Position numbers and translations under genes: made by a program. Positions 9,763 through 17,637 of a DNA stretch of 64,000 nucleotides are shown piece by piece. Source of the stretch: Nocardia huaxiensis. Its GTDB lineage: Bacteria > Actinomycetota > Actinomycetes > Mycobacteriales > Mycobacteriaceae. Below the pieces are notes generated by a model. The model had not been told where the DNA came from. It did not search any database and was given only the letters and a program-made list of their open reading frames with translations. The stretch is from positions 3,038,001 through 3,102,000 of the forward strand of contig NZ_CP059399.1 in NCBI RefSeq assembly GCF_013744875.1, written 5' to 3'. Position 1 is the stretch's first letter; each line of letters starts with the position of its first letter.

Positions 9763-10587
9763 TCAGGGGATGCGGGCGAGGGCGCCGAGCATGGAGACGG
9801 CTTCGGCTCGGGGGTGGGGGCGCCAGACTTCGGGGCGCCAGTCGGTGATGGGGGTGATGCCGGGGGCGATGAGGTCGAAGCCGTCGAAGAAGCGGGCGAA
9901 TTCGGGGGTGGAGCGAAGGCGGAAGGGGATGCCGCTGCGCTGGTTGGATTCGGCGGTGCGGGCTACGTCCTCGGGGTCGAGGTAGTCGCTGGTGGCGTGG
10001 GTCATGGCCAGGTAGCTGCCGCTGGGGAGGGCGTCGGCCAGGTGGCGGACCAGGTCGTAGGGGCGCTGGTCGTCGGTGATGAAGTGCAGCACGGCCACCA
10101 GCATGAGGGCCACCGGGCGGGACAGGTCGATGGTGGCGCGCAGGTCGGGGTGGTCGAGGATGCGCTGGGGGTCGCGCAGGTCGGCGTCGAGGAAGCTGGT
10201 CGCGCCCTCGTCGGTGCTGGTGAGCAGGTCGTGGGCGTGCACCAGGACGATGGGGTCGTTGTCGACGTAGACGATGCGGGATTCGGGCGCGATGCCCTGA
10301 GCGATCTCGTGCACATTGCCGGCGGTGGGCAGGCCGGTGCCGATGTCGAGGAACTGGCGGATGCCGGCCTCGGCGGCCAAGTAGCGGGTGACCCGGCGCA
10401 GGAAGTTGCGGTTCTCGACCGCGGCCAGCCGTACCGTGGGGAACGCCTCGGCGACCGCGTCCGCGGACTCGCGGTCGGCCTCGAAATTGTCCTTGCCGCC
10501 CAGCCAATAGTCGTAACGACGGGCCGGATGCGGTTTGGTGGTGTCCACCCGTGCGGCGGCCGAATCCGGTGTCGGTTTCGAGTTCAC
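9763..10587 (-). CDS. SAM-dependent methyltransferase, DUF574 / Methyltransf_19 type
   Basis: 274 aa. The N-terminal signature TTKPHPARRYDYWLGGKDNF is typical of the actinobacterial DUF574 (PF04672) family, followed by ENRNFLRRVTRYLAAEAGI. The SAM-binding motif I is FLDIGTGLPT, with VYVDNDPIVLVHA as the acidic motif II. RPVALMLVAVLHFI and SGSYLAMTHAT follow. Family members are numerous in Streptomyces and Nocardia and mostly uncharacterised. The acceptor is unknown. It is divergent from a P450 at 10682 (94-bp gap), so the two might act on one metabolite. The first ATG is at 10587. Confidence 0.85.
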   Translation of the reverse strand: MNSKPTPDSAAARVDTTKPHPARRYDYWLGGKDNFEADRESADAVAEAFPTVRLAAVENRNFLRRVTRYLAAEAGIRQFLDIGTGLPTAGNVHEIAQGIAPESRIVYVDNDPIVLVHAHDLLTSTDEGATSFLDADLRDPQRILDHPDLRATIDLSRPVALMLVAVLHFITDDQRPYDLVRHLADALPSGSYLAMTHATSDYLDPEDVARTAESNQRSGIPFRLRSTPEFARFFDGFDLIAPGITPITDWRPEVWRPHPRAEAVSMLGALARIP

Positions 10588-10681
10588 AACGCCCCCAATC
10601 CTTCTCGACTAGTGTTGCATCATGTCAGCCCGAGTTGCGAACCGGTAGCGGCGGGGGCCGCACCGACCCGGAAGGTCAGTC

Positions 10682-11860
10682 ATGCAGTTGCGCTACAGCC
10701 CGTACGACTTCGACGTCCACGCGGATCCGTATCCCCACTATGCCCGATTGCGTACCGACGCCCCGGTATACCGCAATGAGACGGACGACTTCTGGGCGCT
10801 GTCCCGGCATGCGGATGTGCTCGCCGCCCTGCGCGACTCCGAGCGTTTCTCCAGCGTGAACGGCATTCGCATGGAACCGGCCTTCTGGGGGCCGCAGGCC
10901 GAGCGGTTCTTCTCCTTCGTCGCCATGGATCCGCCCAAGCACACCCGGCTGCGCGGACTCGTCACCAAGGCGTTCACCGCACGGCGCGTGCAGGGGCTGG
11001 AACCGCGACTACGCGAGATCGCCCGCGGTCTGCTACAGCCGCTGCTCGAACGCGGCAGCTTCGACCTCATGGCCGATTTCGCCGGGCCGTTCCCCACCGA
11101 TGTGATCTCCGAACTGGTCGGCGTCCCCGAGGCTGATCGCGACATGCTGCGCAAACTCGGCATGGAGATCATGTACACCGAAGAGGAATCCACCGACCTG
11201 CGGCCCGAGGCCATGCAGGCCATCGGCGCACTCGTCGGCTACTACACCGAGCTGACCATCGAGCGCGCGCAGCGGCCGCAGGACGATCTGCTCTCCGGGC
11301 TGCTCGGAGCCAGCGAGGGGGAGGACCGGCTGACGCCGGAGGAGATCGTCGGGGTACTGATTCTGCTGGTCGGCGCGGGCATCGAAACCAGCATGCTGAC
11401 CTTCGGCAATGCCTGGCACGCGGCGGCCCTGCATCCCGAGCAGCGGCGGCAGGCGCTCGACGGGCGCATCGACGACTGGATCGCCGAGGCCATGCGCTGG
11501 GATCCGGCCACGCAGACCCAGCTGCGCAGCACCACCGAGGCGGTCGAACTGCACGGGGTGACGATTCCGGCCGACGCCAAGATCCTGCTGCTCACCGGAT
11601 CGGCCAACCGCGATCCGGAGGTGTTCGAGAATCCGGACACCTTCGATCTGGATCGCGATACCGGCGCTTCGCTGGTCTTCGGCAGCGGCCGCCACCACTG
11701 CCTCGGCTCGAACCTCGCGCTGCTCGAGCTGCGGGTGGCCTTGCAGGAGGTCGCGGCGGCGGTCTCGGACTTCGAGGTCGACACCGCCGGGTTGAAACGC
11801 ATCCACTCCTCGAACAATCGCGGTTTCGCCGGCCTGCCCACCACGGTGACGCGGCGCTGA
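10682..11860 (+). CDS. Cytochrome P450
   Basis: 392 aa, a normal length for a soluble bacterial class I P450, with GGAAGG before the ATG. The I-helix oxygen-activation motif is AGIETS, the K-helix EXXR is EAMR within IAEAMRWDPATQTQLR, and the haem loop is FGSGRHHCLGSNLA with the Cys thiolate ligand. MDPPKHTRLRGLVTKAFTAR is the conserved C-helix heme-contact region. It hydroxylates or otherwise oxidises an unknown substrate using external ferredoxin; no ferredoxin gene is adjacent. It lies 3.6 kb downstream of the terpene genes, so a role in terpene tailoring is possible but unproven. Confidence 0.92.
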   Translation: MQLRYSPYDFDVHADPYPHYARLRTDAPVYRNETDDFWALSRHADVLAALRDSERFSSVNGIRMEPAFWGPQAERFFSFVAMDPPKHTRLRGLVTKAFTARRVQGLEPRLREIARGLLQPLLERGSFDLMADFAGPFPTDVISELVGVPEADRDMLRKLGMEIMYTEEESTDLRPEAMQAIGALVGYYTELTIERAQRPQDDLLSGLLGASEGEDRLTPEEIVGVLILLVGAGIETSMLTFGNAWHAAALHPEQRRQALDGRIDDWIAEAMRWDPATQTQLRSTTEAVELHGVTIPADAKILLLTGSANRDPEVFENPDTFDLDRDTGASLVFGSGRHHCLGSNLALLELRVALQEVAAAVSDFEVDTAGLKRIHSSNNRGFAGLPTTVTRR

Positions 11861-11876
11861 TCAGCGATCGGAAGGC

Positions 11877-11909
11877 GGTGCCGCGGAAGACCTCGTCCTC
11901 CGCGCCACC
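11877..11909. terminator. Terminator-like hairpin between convergent P450 and GAP1-like genes
   Basis: Imperfect 14-bp stem 11877-11890 / 11896-11909 with one mismatch and one G-T pair; the 5-nt loop is CCTCG. It begins 16 bp after the P450 stop and ends 28 bp before the end of the convergent gene, so it could stop both transcripts. Confidence 0.5.
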
Positions 11910-11936
11910 GGTATCCGGCGTTGCTGTCGAGGGTGA

Positions 11937-14171
11937 TCAGCGCCGGAAGAGCTTGCGGCGCAGGGGTTCCCGGGGATCGTCGGATTCGCGCGGGGGTAGC
12001 GGGGCGGTGCCGGTGGCCTCCAGGACCAGAAGGGTGGCGATCCGGTGGGGCAGGTCCAGGCGCAGGCGCAGGGAGCGCCAGCCGCGTTCCAGGGCGGCGA
12101 CCTGTTCGGCCGGGTCCAGGCGCAGAGCGGAGGCGGCGCGCAGCAGGATGTGCGGGTCCAGTTCGGGATGGCGGGCGGCGGCGGCGATCAGGGTGGGTAG
12201 ACGGTCGATGCCGGCGCTGGCCATGACCCGGGCCAGCACCTTGGCCCCGCTCGGGGTGCGCGAGCGGCCGGCCATACAGTCCGCCACCAGTTCCACATCG
12301 GAATCGATTGCGGCCCGCAGGATTTCGTAGCAGTCCTCGATCATGAAGTCGTGATCGGCGGTGCTGAACATGTGGATGATCTCGGATTCGTGCCATTCCG
12401 TCTGCGGGCGGCGGCGGATCAGGCCGAGCGGGGACGGGAGCCCGCGGCGGCCCTCTCGTTCGACGAAACGCTCCTCCGCGGTCGCGTCGAGAACCACCAG
12501 CGGTGCGATCGCATCCGGCAGCGGCAGCAAGGCGCGCAACGATTCCCAGCCGGGTTGCAGCGCGGCGACGATATCGGCGGGGTCCGCGCGCACCAGGGTG
12601 ACGGCGCGCAACAGCTCGATCGGGTCGCAACCGTAGTAGGCGCACGCGGAGATCAGCGCGGGCAGCCGGTCGTCGGGCGCGCAGCCCAGAACCTGCTCGA
12701 GGATGTAGCGGTCACCGCCGGTGGCCGACACATCGGCCAGGAGCCGGCCGACGATGTCCACATGGGTGTAGATCGCGTTCAGCAGTAGCTGACTGCTGCC
12801 GGGATGTGCGGCGGGATCGTTCACCTCCGCGAGAATCGCCTCGTACGCCAGATCCCGGTCCTTGGAGACGAGCGCGTACTCGCGCAGCGTCCGATGCTGT
12901 TGCAGATGCGTAAGAACCTGTGCGCGTGTGGATTTGCTACCCGAGGTCCACGACTGGAGCAGCCGCGGCCACACCGTCTGTGCGTCCTCGGACGCGAGCG
13001 CGCCGTCACCCAGCCGCTTCCAGGCCGACTCCTGGATCTCGCGGCTGATATCGAACCCGAGCTGACCTGCCAGCTGCGCGGCCCGCGTCCGCTCCCGGCC
13101 GCCGTGGCGGACGTGTTCGACCAGCACCTTCTCGAAGAGGGACCGGAGCTCGCGGTGAAACTCCAGGCGGCCGAGCGCCTTTGCCACCGGCTGCTGGTCG
13201 AGCGCGAGCGCGATGGCGCGCCGGGCCACCGCCGGATGGGCGAACCAGTCCGCGGTCAGCTCCGGATCGGTGATCACGGCGGCCAGTTCGTCGTCATCGA
13301 GCCGGGACGGTTCGATGGTGCGCAGGTGCCGCTGGTAGCACCACTGGTAGATATCGTGCACGCTCGCAAGCGATTCCGGCGGCATCACCCCGTCGCGGCG
13401 ATGCCGGACGAGCTCGCGGCCCATGCTGGAGAAGGTGTCGGTGCGGCTCTCGGCACTGCTGTCGCGGGTGATCACACGGCGTTCGCCGGAGACGGTCATG
13501 GTGTTGCCCGGCACCGTCGCGACAATGGCGGGCTGGGTCGACGACTGTTCGGCATAGGTCGAGAAGGTGAACTCCCGCAGTGGTTTTCGCGGCAGCATGC
13601 CGTAGAGTGCGCGCAGCATCCGCACGGCCTGCCGGGCACTGTCCACCTGGAGCGTGATCGACGGTCCCTGACCGGCGAGCCGGGCCAGCGCGGCGCCGAT
13701 CAGCACCGGCAGCCAAGGTTCGTCCAGGGCATCGAGAGCCGCTGCGGCGCACAGGTTCTCGGTGGACCATGCGGGCAGCGCGGCGGTATCCCACTGATCG
13801 GTGGGGGAGACCGACCCGTTCAGCGTGCTCACGAAGCCACCCGAATCGAACAGGTGCAGCGCCGAAACCCCGTCCAGCACACCGGGTTCCCCCGCCACCA
13901 GATGCGTGACACAGGTTCCGGGCCGCGCGTTCGACGGCGTCTTCAATCCCGCCAGCGCGATCCCGCCCACCACGGTGAACTCCAGCGCGAACATCTCCGC
14001 CGAATCCGGCGGCTCGTCGCCGGGCATGGTGACCAGCGAACCCATCTCGCGCACGGTCGAACCCAGCTGCGCGGGCCATCCGGGCGATCGAGCCACCACT
14101 CCCACGCCGGCTCCGGAGGATTCCAGATTCACCATGGCCCAGCCGCACAGCAGCTGTGGAAATCCGGTCAT
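11937..14171 (-). CDS. GAP1-like GTPase-associated protein with duplicated C-terminal module
   Basis: 744 aa from the ATG at 14171, which overlaps the stop of the GTPase gene (ATGA), so the two are translationally coupled. The longer open frame to 14588 lies inside the GTPase gene. The N-terminus (PQLLCGWAMVNLESSGAGVG, VVARSPGWP) matches the GAP1-N2 domain defined for proteins encoded beside TRAFAC-type GTPases. The middle (about 250-450) is all-helical. Residues about 460-567 and 613-723 are a diverged tandem repeat, each ending DRLP-L-A...DP..LLRA...DPA..VAAL..GW.SLR. The tail is basic. Role: probable regulator or effector platform of the adjacent GTPase. Family function is unknown; conflict or stress signalling is a published computational proposal. 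Confidence 0.72.
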   Translation of the reverse strand: MTGFPQLLCGWAMVNLESSGAGVGVVARSPGWPAQLGSTVREMGSLVTMPGDEPPDSAEMFALEFTVVGGIALAGLKTPSNARPGTCVTHLVAGEPGVLDGVSALHLFDSGGFVSTLNGSVSPTDQWDTAALPAWSTENLCAAAALDALDEPWLPVLIGAALARLAGQGPSITLQVDSARQAVRMLRALYGMLPRKPLREFTFSTYAEQSSTQPAIVATVPGNTMTVSGERRVITRDSSAESRTDTFSSMGRELVRHRRDGVMPPESLASVHDIYQWCYQRHLRTIEPSRLDDDELAAVITDPELTADWFAHPAVARRAIALALDQQPVAKALGRLEFHRELRSLFEKVLVEHVRHGGRERTRAAQLAGQLGFDISREIQESAWKRLGDGALASEDAQTVWPRLLQSWTSGSKSTRAQVLTHLQQHRTLREYALVSKDRDLAYEAILAEVNDPAAHPGSSQLLLNAIYTHVDIVGRLLADVSATGGDRYILEQVLGCAPDDRLPALISACAYYGCDPIELLRAVTLVRADPADIVAALQPGWESLRALLPLPDAIAPLVVLDATAEERFVEREGRRGLPSPLGLIRRRPQTEWHESEIIHMFSTADHDFMIEDCYEILRAAIDSDVELVADCMAGRSRTPSGAKVLARVMASAGIDRLPTLIAAAARHPELDPHILLRAASALRLDPAEQVAALERGWRSLRLRLDLPHRIATLLVLEATGTAPLPPRESDDPREPLRRKLFRR

Positions 14172-15379
14172 CGGTCCATCCGCAGTTCTTCGATGAGGTT
14201 GAGCATGTACAGCATCGGATCCGAGGCGGCATACGGCTTGAACACGGGATAGGAGTTGTCGCTGCGCTTTCCACAGCCGACCGCCGAGACCGGGAAGTAC
14301 CGGTTGTACGGGAAGTGGATGGACAGCGTGGTGTCCACCGCCGGAAACAGTTTGCGCACCAGGCTTCTCGTCGCCTCGCTGCGATAGTCGATCTGATTCC
14401 AGTTGTAGAGATTGCCGGATCCATTGGTGCTCAACGGCGACTGCGCCCAATCGGCGGGCGGCGCGACAATGCTCACCTCCGGCATGTCGATGAGCGAGAG
14501 CAGATCGGATTTGGCCAGGATCGTCGAAACATGTAGTCGCGGCGGTTCGATCGGCTGATGCGACGGATAGCTGTTGGCGGCGCGCCACATGTTCGAGATC
14601 TGATCGATCATCACATTGGTGCGCCCGACCGTCTGCGAATGCTCGACATCATTGCTCAGGCTGTCCTCGTTGGCGGGGCCCGCGTGCTCCCGCATGATCG
14701 ACAGGTACTGCTTGTTCAGGGTCGAGGGCACCACGAACCACAGGAAGTCGGCCACCGCCAGATGCGGGCTGACCTGCGCCGCCACCGCGCCATCGGTGAT
14801 GTCCTCACCGGCCACGTCGATGAAGGCCAGATTCACCGTGCGCCGCGTGTACAACGACGACACCTTGACCACGATGGGCGTGCGCTGCTGCAGATGGCTC
14901 CAGGCGTGATGGCGCGCCTGTGTCTGCGTCTGCCGTTGTCCGCCGGGCGGTGGTGGCGGCGGATCGTCCAGCTTCTGCAACTGATTGCCCGCGAACTTGC
15001 GTCCCTCGGTGGCGCGAATGGCCTTGCGGTTCACCAGCTGATCCTCGAGCGATGCCCACTGCCGCACCGATTTCCGGGTCAGGATGATCGACCACTCCTG
15101 CGCCAGCACCGGGTCGTTCATCATCGAGTGGATCATGGACACGATCAAATGCGTTTTGGAGGACGCGGATTCGCCGACGAAGCCGATCACCTTGGTGGGG
15201 TGGTTCAGCATCTCCTCGTCGATCTCGCAGCCGTTCGGGCATTTCAGATTGAACCTGTCGAACAGCACGCCGAGCTGTTTCGCATGATCGCCGTTGGGTT
15301 TACGGATGATCCGGAACCAGGAGTCGGTGCTGCGGTCGTAGCGGAACTCGGACAGGCAGTTCAGGCAGACGGTGCGCAT
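14168..15379 (-). CDS. Zinc-ribbon TRAFAC-like GTPase of the GAP1-associated type
   Basis: 403 aa. It starts with a zinc-ribbon-like cysteine set: C5-x2-C8 and C47-x3-C51. The P-loop is G69-ESAS-S74-K75-T76, where the usual Gly before Lys is Ser. FIDVAGED (D188-x2-G191) is the switch II DxxG motif and LAKSD near 286 is the base-recognition motif ([NT]KxD-like). A proline run (about 140-145) and a Q/R-rich stretch interrupt the domain. This is the pattern of the GTPases found next to GAP1 proteins in actinobacteria. It is preceded by a 48-aa membrane protein (10-bp gap) and a kinase, and coupled to GAP1. Phosphorylation of this GTPase by the kinase is an inference. Confidence 0.72.
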   Translation of the reverse strand: MRTVCLNCLSEFRYDRSTDSWFRIIRKPNGDHAKQLGVLFDRFNLKCPNGCEIDEEMLNHPTKVIGFVGESASSKTHLIVSMIHSMMNDPVLAQEWSIILTRKSVRQWASLEDQLVNRKAIRATEGRKFAGNQLQKLDDPPPPPPGGQRQTQTQARHHAWSHLQQRTPIVVKVSSLYTRRTVNLAFIDVAGEDITDGAVAAQVSPHLAVADFLWFVVPSTLNKQYLSIMREHAGPANEDSLSNDVEHSQTVGRTNVMIDQISNMWRAANSYPSHQPIEPPRLHVSTILAKSDLLSLIDMPEVSIVAPPADWAQSPLSTNGSGNLYNWNQIDYRSEATRSLVRKLFPAVDTTLSIHFPYNRYFPVSAVGCGKRSDNSYPVFKPYAASDPMLYMLNLIEELRMDR

Positions 15380-15389
15380 CGCGGCCCTC

Positions 15390-15536
15390 TCAGGTCGTGA
15401 GGCTGTAGAGCAGCACCATGACCGTGAGGCCGAAGGTGGTCAGCCCCACCATGAACGCGACCCGCAGCCAATGCGAGGCGCGCGACCCCGCGAACACATA
15501 CTTCTGCCACGCCGTCCCCACCGGTCGATATCTCAT
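15390..15536 (-). CDS. 48-aa single-TM protein inside the kinase/GTPase operon
   Basis: Short reading frame, ATG 15536 to TGA 15390, with a GAGGTGG ribosome site that overlaps the end of the kinase gene. It begins MRYRPVGTAWQKYVFAGSR, a basic N-terminal segment. One hydrophobic helix follows (about residues 24-46: LRVAFMVGLTTFGLTVMVLL, then YSLTT). The positive N-terminus and central helix suggest an N-in single-pass membrane protein. It sits between the membrane-anchored kinase and the GTPase with tight spacing on both sides (9 and 10 bp), so it is almost certainly translated with them. No homologue is recognisable by eye. Confidence 0.65.
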   Translation of the reverse strand: MRYRPVGTAWQKYVFAGSRASHWLRVAFMVGLTTFGLTVMVLLYSLTT

Positions 15537-15545
15537 TGCCCCACC

Positions 15546-16637
15546 TCAGAATTGGTCCACGAGGGTGACGATCACCCAGCCGATCAGCAGGAAGGCGAGC
15601 CACCCCAGCAGCACGCCCGTCACCGCCGCCGACGCGATGACCCCGGCGACATAGCGGGGATCGCTCTTGGAGAGCCGTTCCAGGACGCGCTGCCGCGATT
15701 CGATCACGGGCGCGAGCAGGAAACCGGCCGTCGTATCGGTGGGCAGCTTCGGCGGGGTCGGCACCTGCACCGAATCCTGCATGTCGCCGGGGGTGAGCAC
15801 GCTGGTGTGCCGCATGCCGCCGCCCTCGCGGACGGGACGATGCGCCGCGACGTGCAGCGGCCACGCCACATGCGCGACCGCCTGGCGGAACTGGGCCTGG
15901 AATTCGCGCGCGGAGCGTTGCCGCGCAGCGGGTTCCGGCTCCAGCGCCCGGGCCAGCACCACCTGCACCGGTTCGGGTAGCGGCGCGCCGTTGTGCACAT
16001 GGCTGAGCGTCTCCCAGCACACGCGCGCGAAGGAGAACACGTCGCTGAGTTGCGTCAGCTGACCGCCATTGAGTGATTCCGGGGCAGCGTAAGCCGGTGT
16101 GGCGACCTGATAGTGGGCGCGCGTCAAGCGCTGGAAGTTCTCCCGCAGCTCGACGGCGATGCCGAAATCGGTGAGCTTGGCCGACCCGTCCGGGCACACC
16201 ATGATGTTCTCGGGCTTGATATCCCGGTGCACCACATGGTGTTCCGAATGCGCGTACACCAAACCCGCCAGCGCGCCGTCGAGATAGTTCAGCAGCACCG
16301 GCAGCGCGCAGGGTTCGCGCAGCCGCTGCCGTAGATTCGGGCCGTCGATCAGCTCCATCACCAGGAACGGCCGCACCCCGCGCCCGTCCTGATAAACGCC
16401 CGAATCATGCACCGTCACAATGTGTGCCGAGGTCATGCGGGCGGCGATGCGCGCTTCCCGCTCGAAGCGGGCACGCTGCATGCCGAGATCACCGCCCGCC
16501 GCCGCGAGGCTGCCGGAATCCAGCATCTTCACAGCGACCGACCGCCCTAGCTGGTGGTCCAGCCCGGCGTAGACCTCGGCCATCCCCCCAACGGCAATCA
16601 GCTCTTGCAGCTCGTACCGACCATTGATCAGCTTCAA
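15546..16637 (-). CDS. Ser/Thr protein kinase with C-terminal transmembrane helix
   Basis: 363 aa from a TTG codon at 16637, the only start compatible with an intact glycine loop (IAVGGMAEVYAG). Kinase signatures: VAVK with K37, catalytic loop HRDIKPEN (D139), DFG at 157-159, and YAAPE. The kinase domain is compact, with a shortened C-lobe (ends near 270). A proline-rich juxtamembrane stretch (PTPPKLPTDTTAG) leads to a terminal hydrophobic segment (about 329-360) with only a few residues outside, so it is a tail-anchored cytoplasmic kinase without sensor domain. It heads the operon with the small TM protein, GTPase and GAP1. It likely phosphorylates one of them. Confidence 0.85.
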   Translation of the reverse strand: MKLINGRYELQELIAVGGMAEVYAGLDHQLGRSVAVKMLDSGSLAAAGGDLGMQRARFEREARIAARMTSAHIVTVHDSGVYQDGRGVRPFLVMELIDGPNLRQRLREPCALPVLLNYLDGALAGLVYAHSEHHVVHRDIKPENIMVCPDGSAKLTDFGIAVELRENFQRLTRAHYQVATPAYAAPESLNGGQLTQLSDVFSFARVCWETLSHVHNGAPLPEPVQVVLARALEPEPAARQRSAREFQAQFRQAVAHVAWPLHVAAHRPVREGGGMRHTSVLTPGDMQDSVQVPTPPKLPTDTTAGFLLAPVIESRQRVLERLSKSDPRYVAGVIASAAVTGVLLGWLAFLLIGWVIVTLVDQF

Positions 16638-16684
16638 CCGCGTGCGATCCCTTCGAACCGGACCCGTCCATCACCCCCGACGAT

Positions 16685-17446
16685 TCACCGCCGAGTGTAC
16701 GCGTCCGCGCTCGATTCGCGACTGCTTATCTCCTTACGCCCCAAGCCCTCTCGACTTTCGTAAGGCCACCAAAACACCTGGACGATGGCGGCGACGAGCA
16801 CCACACCGGTTCCCAGCAGCGCCCCGCCCAGCACATCGGTGAGCCAATGCACACCCAGATACAAGCGCGTAATCGCCATGAGCCCCACCACGATCACTCC
16901 CACCCCCACAGCAATCACCCTGCGCCCCAACCCCTCATGCGCGCGCAGATACACCAGAACGAGCACACCGACCAGCGCTGCCGTCCCCGTCGCATGCCCC
17001 GAGGGAAACGACAGACTGGTCTCGGCCACCAACCGGGTTCCCACCGGCGGCCGCTCGCGCCCCACCAGCGCCTTGACCACATGCCCGATCCCGGTGGCGC
17101 AACCCACTGTCGCCACCACGAACACCGCGCCCCGCCAACTCCGGTACCGCCACCCGACGAACGCCCCCACGCCGGCCGCGAGGAACACCGCCCGCTCCGG
17201 ATTCCCGAGGAACGTGACCTCCTTCGCGAGCACCGTCCACGCGTCTCCCCGATGGCCGACGAACCAATCCAGCGTTCCCGCATCGGCCCCCGTCAACCAC
17301 CCCGCCACCACGACCTGCCACACCACCACCCCGAACGCGGTAAGCACCCCACCAGCCCACACAGCCCGCCGGAGCGCCACCGCACGCGCGTCACCCATCC
17401 CGTTCCGACCCATCCAGCCATCATCCAGTTCCATCCTGAGAACCAC
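16685..17446 (-). CDS. PAP2-superfamily membrane phosphatase
   Basis: 253 aa with about six predicted membrane helices. The three PAP2 phosphatase motifs are complete: K-x6-RP in KALVGRERPP, PSGH in SFPSGHATG, and R-x5-H-x3-D in TRLYLGVHWLTDVLGG. The catalytic His pair lies on the extracytoplasmic side. Relatives dephosphorylate undecaprenyl diphosphate, phosphatidic acid or related lipid phosphates. Several ATGs lie near the N-terminus (MVLRMELDDGWMGRNGMGD), so the exact start is uncertain. It is on the same strand and 47 bp upstream of the kinase operon, so it could be co-transcribed; functional linkage is unproven. Confidence 0.85.
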   Translation of the reverse strand: MVLRMELDDGWMGRNGMGDARAVALRRAVWAGGVLTAFGVVVWQVVVAGWLTGADAGTLDWFVGHRGDAWTVLAKEVTFLGNPERAVFLAAGVGAFVGWRYRSWRGAVFVVATVGCATGIGHVVKALVGRERPPVGTRLVAETSLSFPSGHATGTAALVGVLVLVYLRAHEGLGRRVIAVGVGVIVVGLMAITRLYLGVHWLTDVLGGALLGTGVVLVAAIVQVFWWPYESREGLGRKEISSRESSADAYTRR

Positions 17447-17517
17447 CGGATTTGGCTCTCAGGGGTACCAATGGTGTAACTTCTTCCACGCACTCGGGAA
17501 ACCGAAGGCAACCATCC

Positions 17518-17590
17518 GGGGCTATGGCGCAGCTGGTAGCGCACCACACTGGCAGTGTGGGGGTCAGGGGTTCGAGTCCCCTTAGCTCCA
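17518..17590 (+). tRNA. tRNA-Ala (GGC anticodon)
   Basis: Cloverleaf of 73 nt. Acceptor GGGGCTA pairs with TAGCTCC (one G-T pair); the D arm is GCGC..GCGC with AGCTGGTA; the anticodon stem is CCACA/TGTGG with loop CTGGCAG, anticodon GGC at 17551-17553; the T arm is AGGGG-TTCGAGT-CCCCT. The discriminator is A. The 3' CCA is not encoded (CCG follows). It reads GCC alanine codons. Confidence 0.95.
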
Positions 17591-17596
17591 CCGTGT

Positions 17597-17624
17597 TTCG
17601 CGGTTCAGGCGAACATTGTTTTTT
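17597..17624 (+). terminator. Likely tRNA terminator
   Basis: Short stem TTCGC (17597-17601) / GCGAA (17609-17613), extendable with a bulge, followed by six T residues at 17619-17624. It lies 7 bp after the tRNA and overlaps the leader of the next gene. Confidence 0.5.
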
Positions 17625-17637
17625 AGGGGACTGTGTC

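Noticed and set aside
12804..14252. 482-aa open frame antisense to the GAP1-like gene
   Set aside because: R/H/G-rich shadow with no domain; the minus strand has coherent GAP1 structure and a coupled start.
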